Source: Actinomyces sp.
GTDB lineage: Bacteria > Actinomycetota > Actinomycetes > Actinomycetales > Actinomycetaceae
Direction of reading: 5' to 3'
Length of the DNA stretch: 45,507 nt
Assembly (NCBI RefSeq): GCF_030530635.1
Contig: NZ_JAUMUL010000022.1
Coordinates: forward strand, 1-45,507
The position numbers and the translations under genes were made by a program. A model generated the notes under the pieces. That model saw only the letters and a program-made list of their open reading frames with translations. It searched no databases and was not told the origin of the DNA. Shown one piece after another: positions 16,051 to 25,301 of this stretch. How positions within the stretch are numbered: the first letter of the stretch is position 1; each line of letters begins with the position of its first letter.

Positions 16051-17775
16051 ATGACTTACCTCGCCGAAGTAACCGCATTGGCGCAGCGGCAGGCGGCGGG
16101 CGTGCTGAGGGAGCTGGACGGTCTTCTGCGCTCAAGCCCGTCCCACCGCGTGCTAGCCCGTCTGATCAAGGTACTGACCGCGTGCTATCGCGCGCCCGGG
16201 GCGAGGATGAACGGAGAAGGTCGACTGCTTTGCGCAGCGGCCCGGATGGGGCGGGCACTGCTTGAGGCGCAGGGGCCGACGGGACTGTTCGACGGCGGCA
16301 ACCTCCAGTCCCCGCCCGATACCGCCTTCACCGCCAACGACGTGCTCGATACGCTGCGGCTCCTCGACCCGCCCCCGGATGCGGGAGGTGCGGCCGCAGG
16401 CCCCGACGTCGACGAGCAGTTGATCGGCCGACTCAAGGAGACTCTTGATGCCTGTGTGGAATGGCTGGATGAGCCGTTGCGCAGTGGCGGCGTGCACACG
16501 CCCAACCACCGCTGGGAGCTGTGCCAGGCCCTGGCCAAGCTGGACGCGCGCAGCCCGGATCCGGAACGCCGCGCGCGCATCGACCAGTGGCTGAGTGAGG
16601 GCATCGACGTCGACCCCGACGGGCAGTACTCCGAACGCTCAGCCAATTACGCGGCCCACGTCACCAATCGGAGCCTGCTGGTACTGGCGCGAGAACTAGG
16701 CCGACCGGACCTGGAGGACGTCGTGGTGCGCAATCTTGAAGCGGTGGTGGCCATGACCGATCCGTCCGGAAACGTGGAGACCATTCATTCCCGCAGGCAG
16801 GACCAGTTCCACACCGTCCCGCTCAGTGTGTTCCACCACCAACTGCGGCTGGCGAGTGTCACCAGGAACCGCCGGGACCTGGCCTGGTGGTGCGCTCGTG
16901 CTTGGCGCATGGGTGTGCCGGATCCGGGCGACGAACTCAGCAACGCGCTGCTGGACCCGCGTTGCACCGCACCGCTGCTCGAGCCGGCAGCGCCGGGCGA
17001 CGACGAGCGCAGATTCGCGTCGGGACTGGTCGTGCGACGTCGTCGGCGCCAATACCTGTGCCTCAACGGCGGTTCGGACTGGCCGGTATTCAGGCGTGCG
17101 GCGTCGGGACTGGCCTGTAACCCGACTTTTCTGCACGCCTGGGTGGGCGACGTCGAAATCAGGTCGCTGCGGCTCTCGCGCGCATTCTTCGGCCTGGGCC
17201 CCTTCCGGGCGGAGCGGATCAGGCGCCTGCGCACGGCGGAGGTGGCTGGATACCTGCTCAGTGAGGAGGCGACGGCGTACTACTATCAGCCGCTTCCGGA
17301 TGGGCTGCGTCGTCCAGGAGGCGATTACCCCCTGGAGCATGAGGGGCGCTTCGCCGCCGCGATGGCCTTCTCCCTGCGCGAGCGGGACGCGGTGACCCTG
17401 AGCACCGAGGTGGTGGTGCTGCCCCGGCCCGACGGCGTGGATCTCACAGTGAAAACCCGCGGTCCCCGCACCCACGTGTGTCTGGAGGTGGCGTTGCCGG
17501 ACCTTCCCGCCAGCGGGGTCACCCGGTACGGGAAGGACGTATGGATCCCCGACGGCGAAGAGGTGACCTGGGGCGAGGGAGAAGGCTCGCTCCGGATCGG
17601 CATCGCCGGAGACACGTGTGCTGCGCCGCCCCTGTATGAGCCCGGCGAGGAGCTGCGTCATGTGGGCGGCACTGACGCGGTGGACGGGCCGCGCCTGTAC
17701 ATATCCGTGTGCGTGCCCGGCGAGTTGCGACTGCGATTGCGCGCATGCTCCGCGCCCGAGGCCCGCTGCGACTAA
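16051..17775 (+). CDS. Probable heparinase II/III-like or alpha/alpha-toroid lyase
   Basis: 574 residues with no signal peptide, so cytoplasmic. The N-terminal 300 residues are helical and look like an (alpha/alpha) toroid, with VHTPNHRWELCQALAKL near 150 and GQYSERSANYAAHVTNRSLL near 190. These Asn/His/Arg and Tyr-rich blocks resemble catalytic regions of heparinase II/III-like lyases. The C-terminal 250 residues are beta-rich, suiting the sandwich of that family. It is the last gene of the sugar-uptake operon, 7 bases after the permease stop. It would act on the imported oligosaccharide. The family call is from architecture and context, not a decisive motif. Confidence 0.55.
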   Translation: MTYLAEVTALAQRQAAGVLRELDGLLRSSPSHRVLARLIKVLTACYRAPGARMNGEGRLLCAAARMGRALLEAQGPTGLFDGGNLQSPPDTAFTANDVLDTLRLLDPPPDAGGAAAGPDVDEQLIGRLKETLDACVEWLDEPLRSGGVHTPNHRWELCQALAKLDARSPDPERRARIDQWLSEGIDVDPDGQYSERSANYAAHVTNRSLLVLARELGRPDLEDVVVRNLEAVVAMTDPSGNVETIHSRRQDQFHTVPLSVFHHQLRLASVTRNRRDLAWWCARAWRMGVPDPGDELSNALLDPRCTAPLLEPAAPGDDERRFASGLVVRRRRRQYLCLNGGSDWPVFRRAASGLACNPTFLHAWVGDVEIRSLRLSRAFFGLGPFRAERIRRLRTAEVAGYLLSEEATAYYYQPLPDGLRRPGGDYPLEHEGRFAAAMAFSLRERDAVTLSTEVVVLPRPDGVDLTVKTRGPRTHVCLEVALPDLPASGVTRYGKDVWIPDGEEVTWGEGEGSLRIGIAGDTCAAPPLYEPGEELRHVGGTDAVDGPRLYISVCVPGELRLRLRACSAPEARCD

Positions 17776-17919
17776 CCGGGCCCGCGGCGGGAGACCGGCC
17801 TTGGGAGGGTGCCGCTCACGGCGCCGTCTGGGGAGTGGCTGGACTGTCGGTTGACTGGGAGGCTGCGCAGCATCCTCGCCCTGAAGTGGTAAAGATGACG
17901 CTCTTGTAAAGCAAAGTTA

Positions 17920-17940
17920 CCGCATATAAGGATATGGCGG
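17920..17940. promoter_or_regulatory. Inverted repeat upstream of the ATPase/protease pair
   Basis: CCGCATAT (17920-17927), AAGG, ATATGGCGG (17932-17940) form an inverted repeat with one extra G. It lies in the AT-rich promoter-like segment just upstream of the ATPase gene. A second pair, ATGAT and ATCAT, surrounds the start codons. Because the ATPase ends in a helix-turn-helix, these are candidate autoregulatory operators. Confidence 0.35.
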
Positions 17941-17956
17941 CGATTAATCCTGGTTT

Positions 17957-19153
17957 ATGATGGTAATCATGAGCACAGCAGCCAACACACCGCTGCTTGG
18001 GGACCTCGAACGAGCGGTTGTAGATCTGGTCCGAGCCGGCACACGCGGCCAGGACCCCGGTGTGCGCAGGCTCGCCACTCGTCTGATGCGGAGTGTCCCC
18101 CGGGAGGTGTCAGACGCATCGGCCTTCCGGCACGCAGTACACCTGGCGTTGGCAACCGATGCCGGACTGCGGCTGGGGTCATCAGATGTTCCCCGCGAGC
18201 CCGATACTCTCCAGCCGCTGGTGGATGTCGAAGACGCACCCGATGGGCGCGGGCTCGTCCTGGACTCCCAGCTTATGGCCTCGTTGCGGGCGATCGTGTC
18301 CGAGTACGCGCGTGCCGATGAGCTTCGCAAGGAGGGCGTCGAACCGACCCGCACGGTGCTGTTGAGCGGCCCCCCGGGCGTAGGCAAGACGATGAGCGCC
18401 AAATGGCTCGCCCAGGAGATGGAACTGCCCCTGGTGAGCTTGGACCTGTCCTCGGCGGTCTCCAGTTACCTGGGTAACTCTGGGCGCAACATACGTGAGG
18501 TGCTTAGATATGCCCGCTCCGGCCCGTGCGTGCTGCTGCTGGATGAATTCGACGCAATCGCCAAGCGCCGCGACGACGATGCCGATGTTGGTGAGCTCAA
18601 GCGGATCGTCAACGTCATCCTGGTCGAGCTGGACCGCTGGCCCGCAACGAGCCTGCTACTGGCTGCCACCAATCACTCCCATCTGCTGGATTCCGCGGTC
18701 TTCCGACGATTCGAGAGGACTCTCAACTACTCGTCACCGGGCCGGGAGCAGAGACGCCAGATCCTCCGGTCGTTGGCCGACGGACGGGTCGACGACGACT
18801 TGACCTGCCTAGTGGCTGACCTCACCGAGGGGATGACGGGATCGGATCTGGTTAGGATGTGGACACTGTCTGTGCGACGTGCGGTATTGGAAGCGCGTCC
18901 GATTCATCAGCCCCTTCTCGAAGAGATCGCTCGGACTTCGCCCCGTCACGGGCGGTCACGTGACAGACTCTTCTATGAGATGGAACATCAGCTGAACCTG
19001 TCGAAGCGACAAATCGCCGCCATGTGCGGCGTGACGCACCCGACCGTCTCGAAGGCCATCGCCCGGTATAGGAGGCTCAACGATGAGCGAACCCACAAGT
19101 GCGCAGCCCCAGCCGCGTCCCCTGCTCACCCGGGGAGAGGCACTCAAGATTGA
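17957..19153 (+). CDS. ietA: AAA ATPase of an IetAS-type defence/stability system
   Basis: 398 residues; in-frame ATGs lie at 17957, 17960 and 17969, and the last may be the real start. An N-terminal helical region is followed by an AAA domain: Walker A GPPGVGKT (about 138-145), Walker B VLLLDEFDAIAKRR, sensor 1 LLAATNHSHLLD and a probable arginine-finger region FRRFERTL. The C-terminal 50 residues contain LSKRQIAAMCGVTHPTVSKA, a helix-turn-helix. The next gene overlaps by 71 bases and encodes a subtilisin-like protease. AAA ATPase plus S8 protease is the composition of IetAS, known as a plasmid-stability module and listed among anti-phage systems. In that model the ATPase restrains or activates the protease. 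Confidence 0.75.
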   Translation: MMVIMSTAANTPLLGDLERAVVDLVRAGTRGQDPGVRRLATRLMRSVPREVSDASAFRHAVHLALATDAGLRLGSSDVPREPDTLQPLVDVEDAPDGRGLVLDSQLMASLRAIVSEYARADELRKEGVEPTRTVLLSGPPGVGKTMSAKWLAQEMELPLVSLDLSSAVSSYLGNSGRNIREVLRYARSGPCVLLLDEFDAIAKRRDDDADVGELKRIVNVILVELDRWPATSLLLAATNHSHLLDSAVFRRFERTLNYSSPGREQRRQILRSLADGRVDDDLTCLVADLTEGMTGSDLVRMWTLSVRRAVLEARPIHQPLLEEIARTSPRHGRSRDRLFYEMEHQLNLSKRQIAAMCGVTHPTVSKAIARYRRLNDERTHKCAAPAASPAHPGRGTQD

Positions 19154-21458
19154 AAATGTTGAACGCCCACCGTCTGGTGGAGGCGATAAGTTCCATCCGC
19201 AGACGCTTGAGGAAGCAATACGCGTGCTCAAGCCCCAGGTAGAACAGATCCAAGATCAGATCCATAGGCTTGAGGACGCCTACCGCGCGCCGGAGCGCGT
19301 ATACATAGAGGCCAAGCTGCTGCCGAATTACCTGGCGGTCAGCTACTTCCCGGCAGACCTATTCGCAGCTATCGACGCGGAACCGGTGGGTTCCCGCCCC
19401 GATAGGGGTGCTTACCGCACCCCGTCCAAGACGGAACTTGATCAGCCGACGCGACGCATTGTGTTGGCCGTACCCGACCGCGGCATAGATGCGTTACATG
19501 ATCTGATGACCGCTACCGCCCGCACACGCACCGAGCAAAATGCGATCAATCAGATCGTCTACTTTGAGAACATATCCCTTCCCTCGTATGAGGAAGTTCT
19601 CCGCATGCCCGAGGGCATCCCGGATGAACAGGTACTGACCTGGGAGGCCGTCCTCCACCCCGCAGGATCCTTGAAAGACGGACCGTATCCAACGGATGCA
19701 GAGACGCTGGAGCGGTGGCGATCACTGGTAAGAAAGTGTGGAGGCAGTGTCGCCGATGAATTTGAACGTGAAGTCGGGGGACTTACGTTCGTTCCTATTC
19801 GTATACGGCGTTCCCAAGTTGAGGATCTATCCATATTCAATCCATTGCGCGTACTGCGCCCCATGCCGAGGCTTCGCTCCAGGCCGGGCGGAGGTGCCAC
19901 GCGGGCGTTCCCCGTTATTCCTAGTCAGCCTTCTTCTGGGCCAATCTCAGACGATATTCGTATTGCGGTATTCGACGGTGGTGTGGACGTTAACGAAGGG
20001 GGAACTCCGGTAGTTGTACCGGATACGTCAACGGACTTAACTCATGAACCCGCCAATCCGAATGAATTGGCGCATGGCACCGGGGTCACCGGAGCGGTCC
20101 TGTATGGTAAGGTGGAGCCCGGCGAGGTACTACAACGGATTTCAATGTCGGTCGACTCCTATCGGGTTCTGCCGACTCCCTGGCCCGATCTCGACGCTTA
20201 TTGGGTGCTCGATCGGATCGTCGAGACGGTTCGCACATCCGGGCATCACATCGTCAATCTCAGTCTCGGTCCGGCCCGATCCGTACGTGACGACACCGAA
20301 CCCGACCGCTGGACAAGCGAACTGGACCGTTTGGCATGGGACAACGGCACGCTCTTCGTCGTTGCTGCCGGCAACAGCGGAAGTACAGCATCTCCCCGTG
20401 TGCAACCTCCTGCCGACATGGTCAACGGATTGTCAGTCGGCGCTTGCGATAGCCCTGCTCCCGATGGAGGGTGGAACCGAGCCCCGTACTCGTCGATTGG
20501 TCCCGGTCGGTACGGTGCTCGTATCCAGCCGCTCGGTGTTCAGTTCGGCGGTACCGAGGATAATCCTTTCCATGTATTGCGGGCCGATGGCTTCTTCGAT
20601 GACAGGATGGGCACATCCTTTGCCGCGCCAGTGACTACTCACGCACTCGCGCAGGCAGCCGCGCGTCTGCCACGAGTCAACGTCTCCGTACTGCGCGCAT
20701 TCGCTGTCCACTTCGCCGAATCGCATCGATCCCACCATAAGTTCCGAGATCAACTCGGGTATGGTCGCCAGCCCTTGTCCTACGACGAGGTATTTGACTG
20801 CGCTGGGAATGAGGTTACTACCCTGTATGTGGATAGCATCGCCAGGGGTGATTATATGGCCTACCGCATACCCGTCCCGGATGCGTTCGTAGGAAAGGTA
20901 TGTATGCGTGTAACTCTGGCCTATGTAACACCGGTGGACCCGACTGAGGTGACAGAGTACACGCGAGCGGCACTTGGCATCGTGCTGAGACCTCACCTTC
21001 GGCGTCATACTTTCCGCCCACCACGAGGAAGCGGCGGGAAGGCGGCGGTTCTAGACCTCGATAGTGCGGAGGATGACATGCGTATTAAGTCAGGTTGGAC
21101 ATATTCTCAGGAGCCCGTATCCCTCGCCTTGGAGCCCCTCGGGCGAAATACTCCAGAGGGGAAGTTGCGTGAGTCCGGTAAATGGGAGACCATGCGGCGC
21201 TTCAAGACTAAAGAGTTCTATGCTTCGGAGTTGTATGAGCCACGTATCGAGATCTCCTACATGGCCCGTAGGGGAGGGCGGCGTGACAATTCACCTACCG
21301 CGATCCCTTTCGCAATGCTTATCACCTTCACCGGTGACACTGACGATGGGATATATGACAATGTGCGAACCCAGTTCACCCAACTGCGTCCTGCTCAAAG
21401 GGCCCGCGGGCGTATTCGGACGCGCGGGGGCGCCGCCTCGCAACAGCATTGGTACTGA
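19083..21458 (+). CDS. ietS: Subtilisin-like S8 serine protease of an IetAS-type system
   Basis: 791 residues with no signal peptide, consistent with an intracellular effector. The catalytic Asp is in RIAVFDGGVD (about 297), the His in LAHGTGVTGAVLYG (about 331), the oxyanion Asn in VVAAGNSGS and the Ser in GTSFAAPVTTHALAQ (about 510), so all triad residues are present. A 280-residue N-terminal region and a 250-residue C-terminal beta-rich region flank the protease core. The ATG at 19083 lies inside the end of the ATPase gene and has TAGGAGGCTCAACG upstream, so the overlap is real. Base composition is slightly lower in GC than the flanks, suggesting acquisition. Confidence 0.8.
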   Translation: MSEPTSAQPQPRPLLTRGEALKIENVERPPSGGGDKFHPQTLEEAIRVLKPQVEQIQDQIHRLEDAYRAPERVYIEAKLLPNYLAVSYFPADLFAAIDAEPVGSRPDRGAYRTPSKTELDQPTRRIVLAVPDRGIDALHDLMTATARTRTEQNAINQIVYFENISLPSYEEVLRMPEGIPDEQVLTWEAVLHPAGSLKDGPYPTDAETLERWRSLVRKCGGSVADEFEREVGGLTFVPIRIRRSQVEDLSIFNPLRVLRPMPRLRSRPGGGATRAFPVIPSQPSSGPISDDIRIAVFDGGVDVNEGGTPVVVPDTSTDLTHEPANPNELAHGTGVTGAVLYGKVEPGEVLQRISMSVDSYRVLPTPWPDLDAYWVLDRIVETVRTSGHHIVNLSLGPARSVRDDTEPDRWTSELDRLAWDNGTLFVVAAGNSGSTASPRVQPPADMVNGLSVGACDSPAPDGGWNRAPYSSIGPGRYGARIQPLGVQFGGTEDNPFHVLRADGFFDDRMGTSFAAPVTTHALAQAAARLPRVNVSVLRAFAVHFAESHRSHHKFRDQLGYGRQPLSYDEVFDCAGNEVTTLYVDSIARGDYMAYRIPVPDAFVGKVCMRVTLAYVTPVDPTEVTEYTRAALGIVLRPHLRRHTFRPPRGSGGKAAVLDLDSAEDDMRIKSGWTYSQEPVSLALEPLGRNTPEGKLRESGKWETMRRFKTKEFYASELYEPRIEISYMARRGGRRDNSPTAIPFAMLITFTGDTDDGIYDNVRTQFTQLRPAQRARGRIRTRGGAASQQHWY

Positions 21459-21688
21459 TAGCTGCTTTCTTGGGCTGCTATCCGTTGGCAAGGGCTGTGC
21501 CGATTCGAGTTGTCTTGCCATGAGGTCAGTTCCTATTGCCTGCCTATTCGGCACTTGCGCGGCTGTGGTGGTGCTTGGGTTGACGGTTGGTCACCTTGCG
21601 CGAGCGGTTGGCTATTGGAACGCGAGGTTGTTTTTGGACTTGGGGGATGGTTGCCGTTCCCTGTGATCTGATAGTTAGGATGATGATC

Positions 21689-22318
21689 ATGACGAAGGCG
21701 AAGTACTCCGAGGAGTTTCGTGAGCAGGTGGCCCGTGAGGCGGTGGAGGGAGACCGGTCGATTGCGTCGGTTGCCGCCTCTTATGGGCTGGTGGCCCAGA
21801 CCGTGGGCAAACTGGGTCGCTAAATACAGGAAGCAGGACGGTGTGGAGCAGGAGCGCACGAGCGAGTCCGAGGCGCAGGAACTGGCCAGAATGAAGGCTG
21901 AGAATTACAAGCTGCGGATGGAGAATGAGTTCCTAAAAAAGCGGCGGCTTTGCTTGCGAAGGAACAGCCGTGACCGCAAGGTATGAGCTGATCCGTCGCG
22001 AAGAAGGTAACTATCCGATCGCCAGGGGTGTGCCAGTGGGCCAGGTCTCCAAGTCCGGCTACCACACGACTGGCTGTCGCGTCCCGAATCCGCCACCGCT
22101 ATCAGGCGCCGGGAGCTGGCCGGGCATATTGAGAAGGTATTTGATGAGTCCGACGGCACCTACGGATATAGGCGCATCGCCGCCACATTGGACTGGCAGG
22201 GTATCCCAGCGGATGCGGACACGGTCAGGTCTATCATGCGTGAGCTGGGGTTGAGGGCGGCGCGGCCGAGCCGCAAGGTCCGTACCACCGTGCCGGCCGA
22301 GGACCTGGATGACAGGCC
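21689..22318 (+). mobile_element. Decayed IS3-family insertion sequence (orfA and 5' part of orfB)
   Basis: orfA begins MTKAKYSEEFREQVAREAV and SIASVAASYGLVAQTVGKL, an IS3 OrfA helix-turn-helix. The frame then shifts and continues as WVAKYRKQDGVEQ and ELARMKAENYKLRMENEFLKK. The run AAAAAAG at the end of orfA resembles the programmed -1 frameshift site of IS3 elements. orfB starts at a GTG (VTARYELIRREEGNYPIAR), shifts frame near a KSGY motif and resumes as ESDGTYGYRRIAATLDWQG, then stops at the ISAs1 boundary. The catalytic DDE region is absent, so the element cannot transpose itself. Confidence 0.8.
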
Positions 22319-23412
22319 CAGGGGGTTGGCAAAGTTGGTGTGTGATTAGGGGGTTGTTAGTGGCTTGATGGCTTTGGTGGGTTTGCGTGTCATGGCGCGG
22401 TTGGCCGAGGCGATGCTGGTGGTGGGGTCGTCGTAGGTGGTGCGGATGAGGCTGATGGCCAGGTTTCTTAGGATGGCCATGACCTGGGGGCGTTGCCGGG
22501 GAAGTCGACCCACGTGGGTGCTTGGGCGGCTTTGATGGGGCGGCGCACCCTGCGCCTGTGGGAGGTGTCCACCCCGGTGACGGCGGGGACGTCGGCCCAG
22601 GGCAGGGCCTTGAGCTTAGCTCTGAGACTGGGCTGGTTGTTTTTGACGGTCAGCAGGTAGTCGGCGCCCCGGTTGCGTATCCATTCGGCTGTGCTGGTCT
22701 GGGTGAGTGCTGGGCGTCGGCAGTGATGACGGCGCCGGTAAGGTCATGGGGTGCCAGTAGCTGTTTCAGGGCTGGGATCTGGCTGGTCTTGTCTTCTACG
22801 CGCTGCTGGGCGAGCACCGCACCGGCCTCCTGGTCGAGGGCAGCCAGCAGGTGCGGTACCCCACCACCGCCAGCGTCCCCGCTGCCGTTCTTAGCGCCGC
22901 GCATGGTCTTGCCCGCTCGACCGCGATCACGCGGTGCCCGCTTATGGTGCCGGTGCGGGTGAGCATCTACGAGGCGATATGCGCGTCCAGATCGTCTGCG
23001 CCCAGGCTGGCCAGGGTGTGGCCGATAGTGGACTGCCGACGGCAGCGGTCGGTCCTGGCGGATGCCGAGTTCGGCCAGTTCTTGGGGTTCAAGGTCGTGG
23101 GCGTGCTCCCAGATCGCCAGCAGGGTGCGGCAGCCGGCCAGTACTCCCACCGCGGCCAGGGCCAGCAAAGTGTCCAGCCGGTGATGGCGCCCGCGCCGGT
23201 CGCGGGGGGGTCTGCGACAGTGGCGAACATCCCGATCAGGGGCTGGCACGACAAGGCAGGAGTGGGGGCTGATGACACAGCGGCGCGAGCTTCCAAGGCA
23301 ATAGTTTGTTTGAACACCTCCATCGTCTCCGGAAGATCGCGCCGTACCCGCACCAACACACCGAAAACCCCTAACAACCCCCAACCCAGACACCGACTTT
23401 GCCGACCCCCTG
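22319..23412 (-). mobile_element. ISAs1-family insertion sequence, inactive, both ends present
   Basis: The left end (from 22319) reads CAGGGGGTTGGCAAAGTTGG. The complement of the right end (from 23412) reads CAGGGGGTCGGCAAAGTCGG. The similarity continues for about 40 bases, including GGGGGTTGTTAG. These are matching terminal inverted repeats enclosing 1094 bases with one transposase remnant. I could not see a clear target duplication. It abuts the IS3 fragment on the left and lies about 500 bases upstream of the RiPP operon. Confidence 0.75.
22346..23323 (-). pseudogene. ISAs1 transposase, frameshifted
   Basis: It starts MEVFKQTIALEARAAVSSAP. Across several frames it then reads RHHRLDTLLALAAVGVLAG, CRTLLAIWEHAHDLEPQEL, GKTMRGAKNGSGDAGGGGVP, HLLAALDQEAGAVLAQQRV and GADYLLTVKNNQPSLRAKL, ending KAIKPLTTP before TAA. 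These are the conserved blocks of ISAs1/DDE_Tnp transposases. At least three frame changes are needed to join them, so the gene is dead. Confidence 0.8.
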
Positions 23413-23768
23413 CTCCCAGGGGGGTTGGAGCCCCTGCCGACCATGGGCCGTTCGCCTGCAGGGCTCCTGCGCAACTCCGCGCCGCCTGCCTGCTCCTGCC
23501 GTCCGCATGAACACGAAGAGCACCTGAAGGACGCAACCGGCGGGGCCTGGTCACGGCAGGTGGTGAGGTGCGCGCGGCGCCGTCTGCATGGCCGCGCTCC
23601 ATCCCTCTGTACCAGGTTGGGAGCATGCGCTCCTCGGAAAGGAGGAGGCGATACGACCAGTTCGCGGGTGCCGTGGTGCCCTGCCCGCCCGCGATGCTTC
23701 CTCCTGTTATCGAGAACCCATCGGGACGGCGCCGTGGTCGGCTCCGTCCTAGTCACACAGGAGTGGCC
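23413..23768. other. Upstream region of the RiPP operon
   Basis: The region lies between the IS right end and the first possible small frame before ycaO. Just past the IS boundary CCCCTGCTCCCAGGGG can form a short hairpin. No domain-bearing reading frame was found. The operon promoter should be here or shortly downstream, but I could not point to a convincing -35/-10 pair. Confidence 0.4.
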
Positions 23769-23930
23769 ATGATCGAAACCTCAGGCCCATGCGGTCGTCC
23801 CCGACTACGCGTAGAACAGCGCGATGCCGGTGGCCGGCCAAGCGAGGCTCTTGGTCCCATTAGTCCGGATACAGGGGAGGACAGGCGCGCATGCCCGGCG
23901 CTGATCGGAGCGACCGATGTACATGAGTGA
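23769..23930 (+). CDS. Possible small upstream ORF overlapping ycaO
   Basis: 53 codons starting MIETSGPCGRPRLRVEQRD and ending ACPALIGATDVHE. ACAGGAGTGGCC precedes the ATG, a good SD, and the stop lies 14 bases inside ycaO, a spacing that would couple translation. Composition is Arg/Pro/Gly-rich with no recognised domain, so it could be a leader ORF that regulates ycaO or a chance frame. It does not resemble the four precursor peptides of this operon. Confidence 0.3.
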   Translation: MIETSGPCGRPRLRVEQRDAGGRPSEALGPISPDTGEDRRACPALIGATDVHE

Positions 23931-25257
23931 CCTCAAGGAGCCCAGCCCGGCAGCACTCCGTCGCGCACGCAGGCTCCAGTCCCCCTGCGGCCTGGTTTCA
24001 CGTTCCTTCCGACTGCCTAACGGTGAAACCGAGCCACCATTCGCGATCTACACGGCCGCCCTCGACAACCCGTCGGCGGTGCTGGCCACCCAGCGCAACT
24101 GGAGTCATTCCAATGCCCAAGGCAACTTCGACGGCGCCGGTGGGGCGATCGACCCCGTGCGGGCCAGGGACATCTCCATCGTTGAATCCCTAGAACGCTA
24201 CTCGTCGTGCACTTGGGACGAGGCTGCGCTGATCATGGCAACGCAGGCGGAACTGGGAGATGCCGCTGTGGGGCCGGACAGGTTCCCCCGCTGCTCCGAG
24301 CGTGAACTTGCCGCTGACACGGCCACCCTCGTCGAGTACGACCCCCGTCTCCCCATCCGCTGGCAGCGCGCCTGGTCATTGACCCGAGGCAGGGAGGTCT
24401 TCGTACCGGCCAACCTCGTCTATCTGCGCTTCCCCGTACACTCGCAGGCGGAGCTGTTCACTCACCCGATCTCCACCGGCACGGCTGCGCACAGTGACAT
24501 ACATGAGGCTGTTCTCGGCGGTTTGCTCGAGGTCGTTGAACGCGACTCGATCTCCCTGACGTGGCTTCAGCGCCTGCACCTACCGACCATTGAGGTCGAT
24601 GATGCACTCTTGCGCCCCGCCACGCGCGAGTACCACCGCATGGGAACATCCTCGGACATTGAGGTCCGGTTGTTCAATGCGACCACGGACTTCGGCATCC
24701 CGGTCATCTACGGAATCCAGCTCAGCCAGGACCCGGTATTGGCCCAGGTGGTGGCCGCTACTTGCGACCTTGACCCGGAGCGGGCTCTGGCGAAGATCCA
24801 CCGGGAGTTCTCCTCGCTGAGGATCGCCCTAAGAGCTCATGCCGCCAGCCCGGACCCCTTCGCGATGTTGGGGGTGTCGGTTGTCGGAGGCGCCGTCCTG
24901 CACGCCCAGGCCTCGCATCGAGGAGTCTTCGACTTCCTCCTCGAAGGAGAGCGTCCGACGGTCCCGCTCCATGAGATCGGACAGACACCGGAGCCCCAGG
25001 AGGACCCGTTGTCCTGGGCGGTCGACCGGCTGGCCCAGCGGGGCGCCGAGGTGATCACGGTCGATATCACCACCGACGAGGCGCGTCAGGTCGGCATGCA
25101 CGTCGTGAAGGTCCTCGTGCCGGAGGCGATGCCGCTGTCCTTCGTCCACTCGGCGCGCTACCTCGCCACGCCCCGGCTTTATGCCGCGCCGGCCGCCATG
25201 GGCCTGGAAGTCCATGGCGAGGAGGACATCAATCCCGAGTTCCAGCCCTTCGCCTGA
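23917..25257 (+). CDS. YcaO-domain azoline cyclodehydratase
   Basis: 446 residues; CGGAGCGACCG precedes the ATG. YcaO ATP-binding glutamates are visible in SIVESLERYSSCTW (about 87-100) and AVLGGLLEVVERDSISLTW (about 197-215), the standard E-x-x-E-R and E-x-x-E-R-D blocks. The C-terminus ends NPEFQPFA, comparable to the Pro-rich tails of azoline-forming YcaO enzymes. In this family the protein phosphorylates the amide backbone to cyclise Cys, Ser or Thr into thiazolines or oxazolines, with a partner that binds the leader peptide. Here the partner candidates are the next two genes. It is the first biosynthetic gene of the operon. Confidence 0.9.
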   Translation: MYMSDLKEPSPAALRRARRLQSPCGLVSRSFRLPNGETEPPFAIYTAALDNPSAVLATQRNWSHSNAQGNFDGAGGAIDPVRARDISIVESLERYSSCTWDEAALIMATQAELGDAAVGPDRFPRCSERELAADTATLVEYDPRLPIRWQRAWSLTRGREVFVPANLVYLRFPVHSQAELFTHPISTGTAAHSDIHEAVLGGLLEVVERDSISLTWLQRLHLPTIEVDDALLRPATREYHRMGTSSDIEVRLFNATTDFGIPVIYGIQLSQDPVLAQVVAATCDLDPERALAKIHREFSSLRIALRAHAASPDPFAMLGVSVVGGAVLHAQASHRGVFDFLLEGERPTVPLHEIGQTPEPQEDPLSWAVDRLAQRGAEVITVDITTDEARQVGMHVVKVLVPEAMPLSFVHSARYLATPRLYAAPAAMGLEVHGEEDINPEFQPFA

Positions 25258-25301
25258 CGACGACGGGCAACCACGGACACCACTGCCGACTAGGAGAACC
25301 C

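Noticed and set aside
22650..23756. A single 368-residue minus-strand gene
   Set aside because: It mixes ISAs1 transposase blocks with unrelated sequence beyond the element's right end; the transposase blocks occur in several frames, so it is a pseudogene, not one protein.
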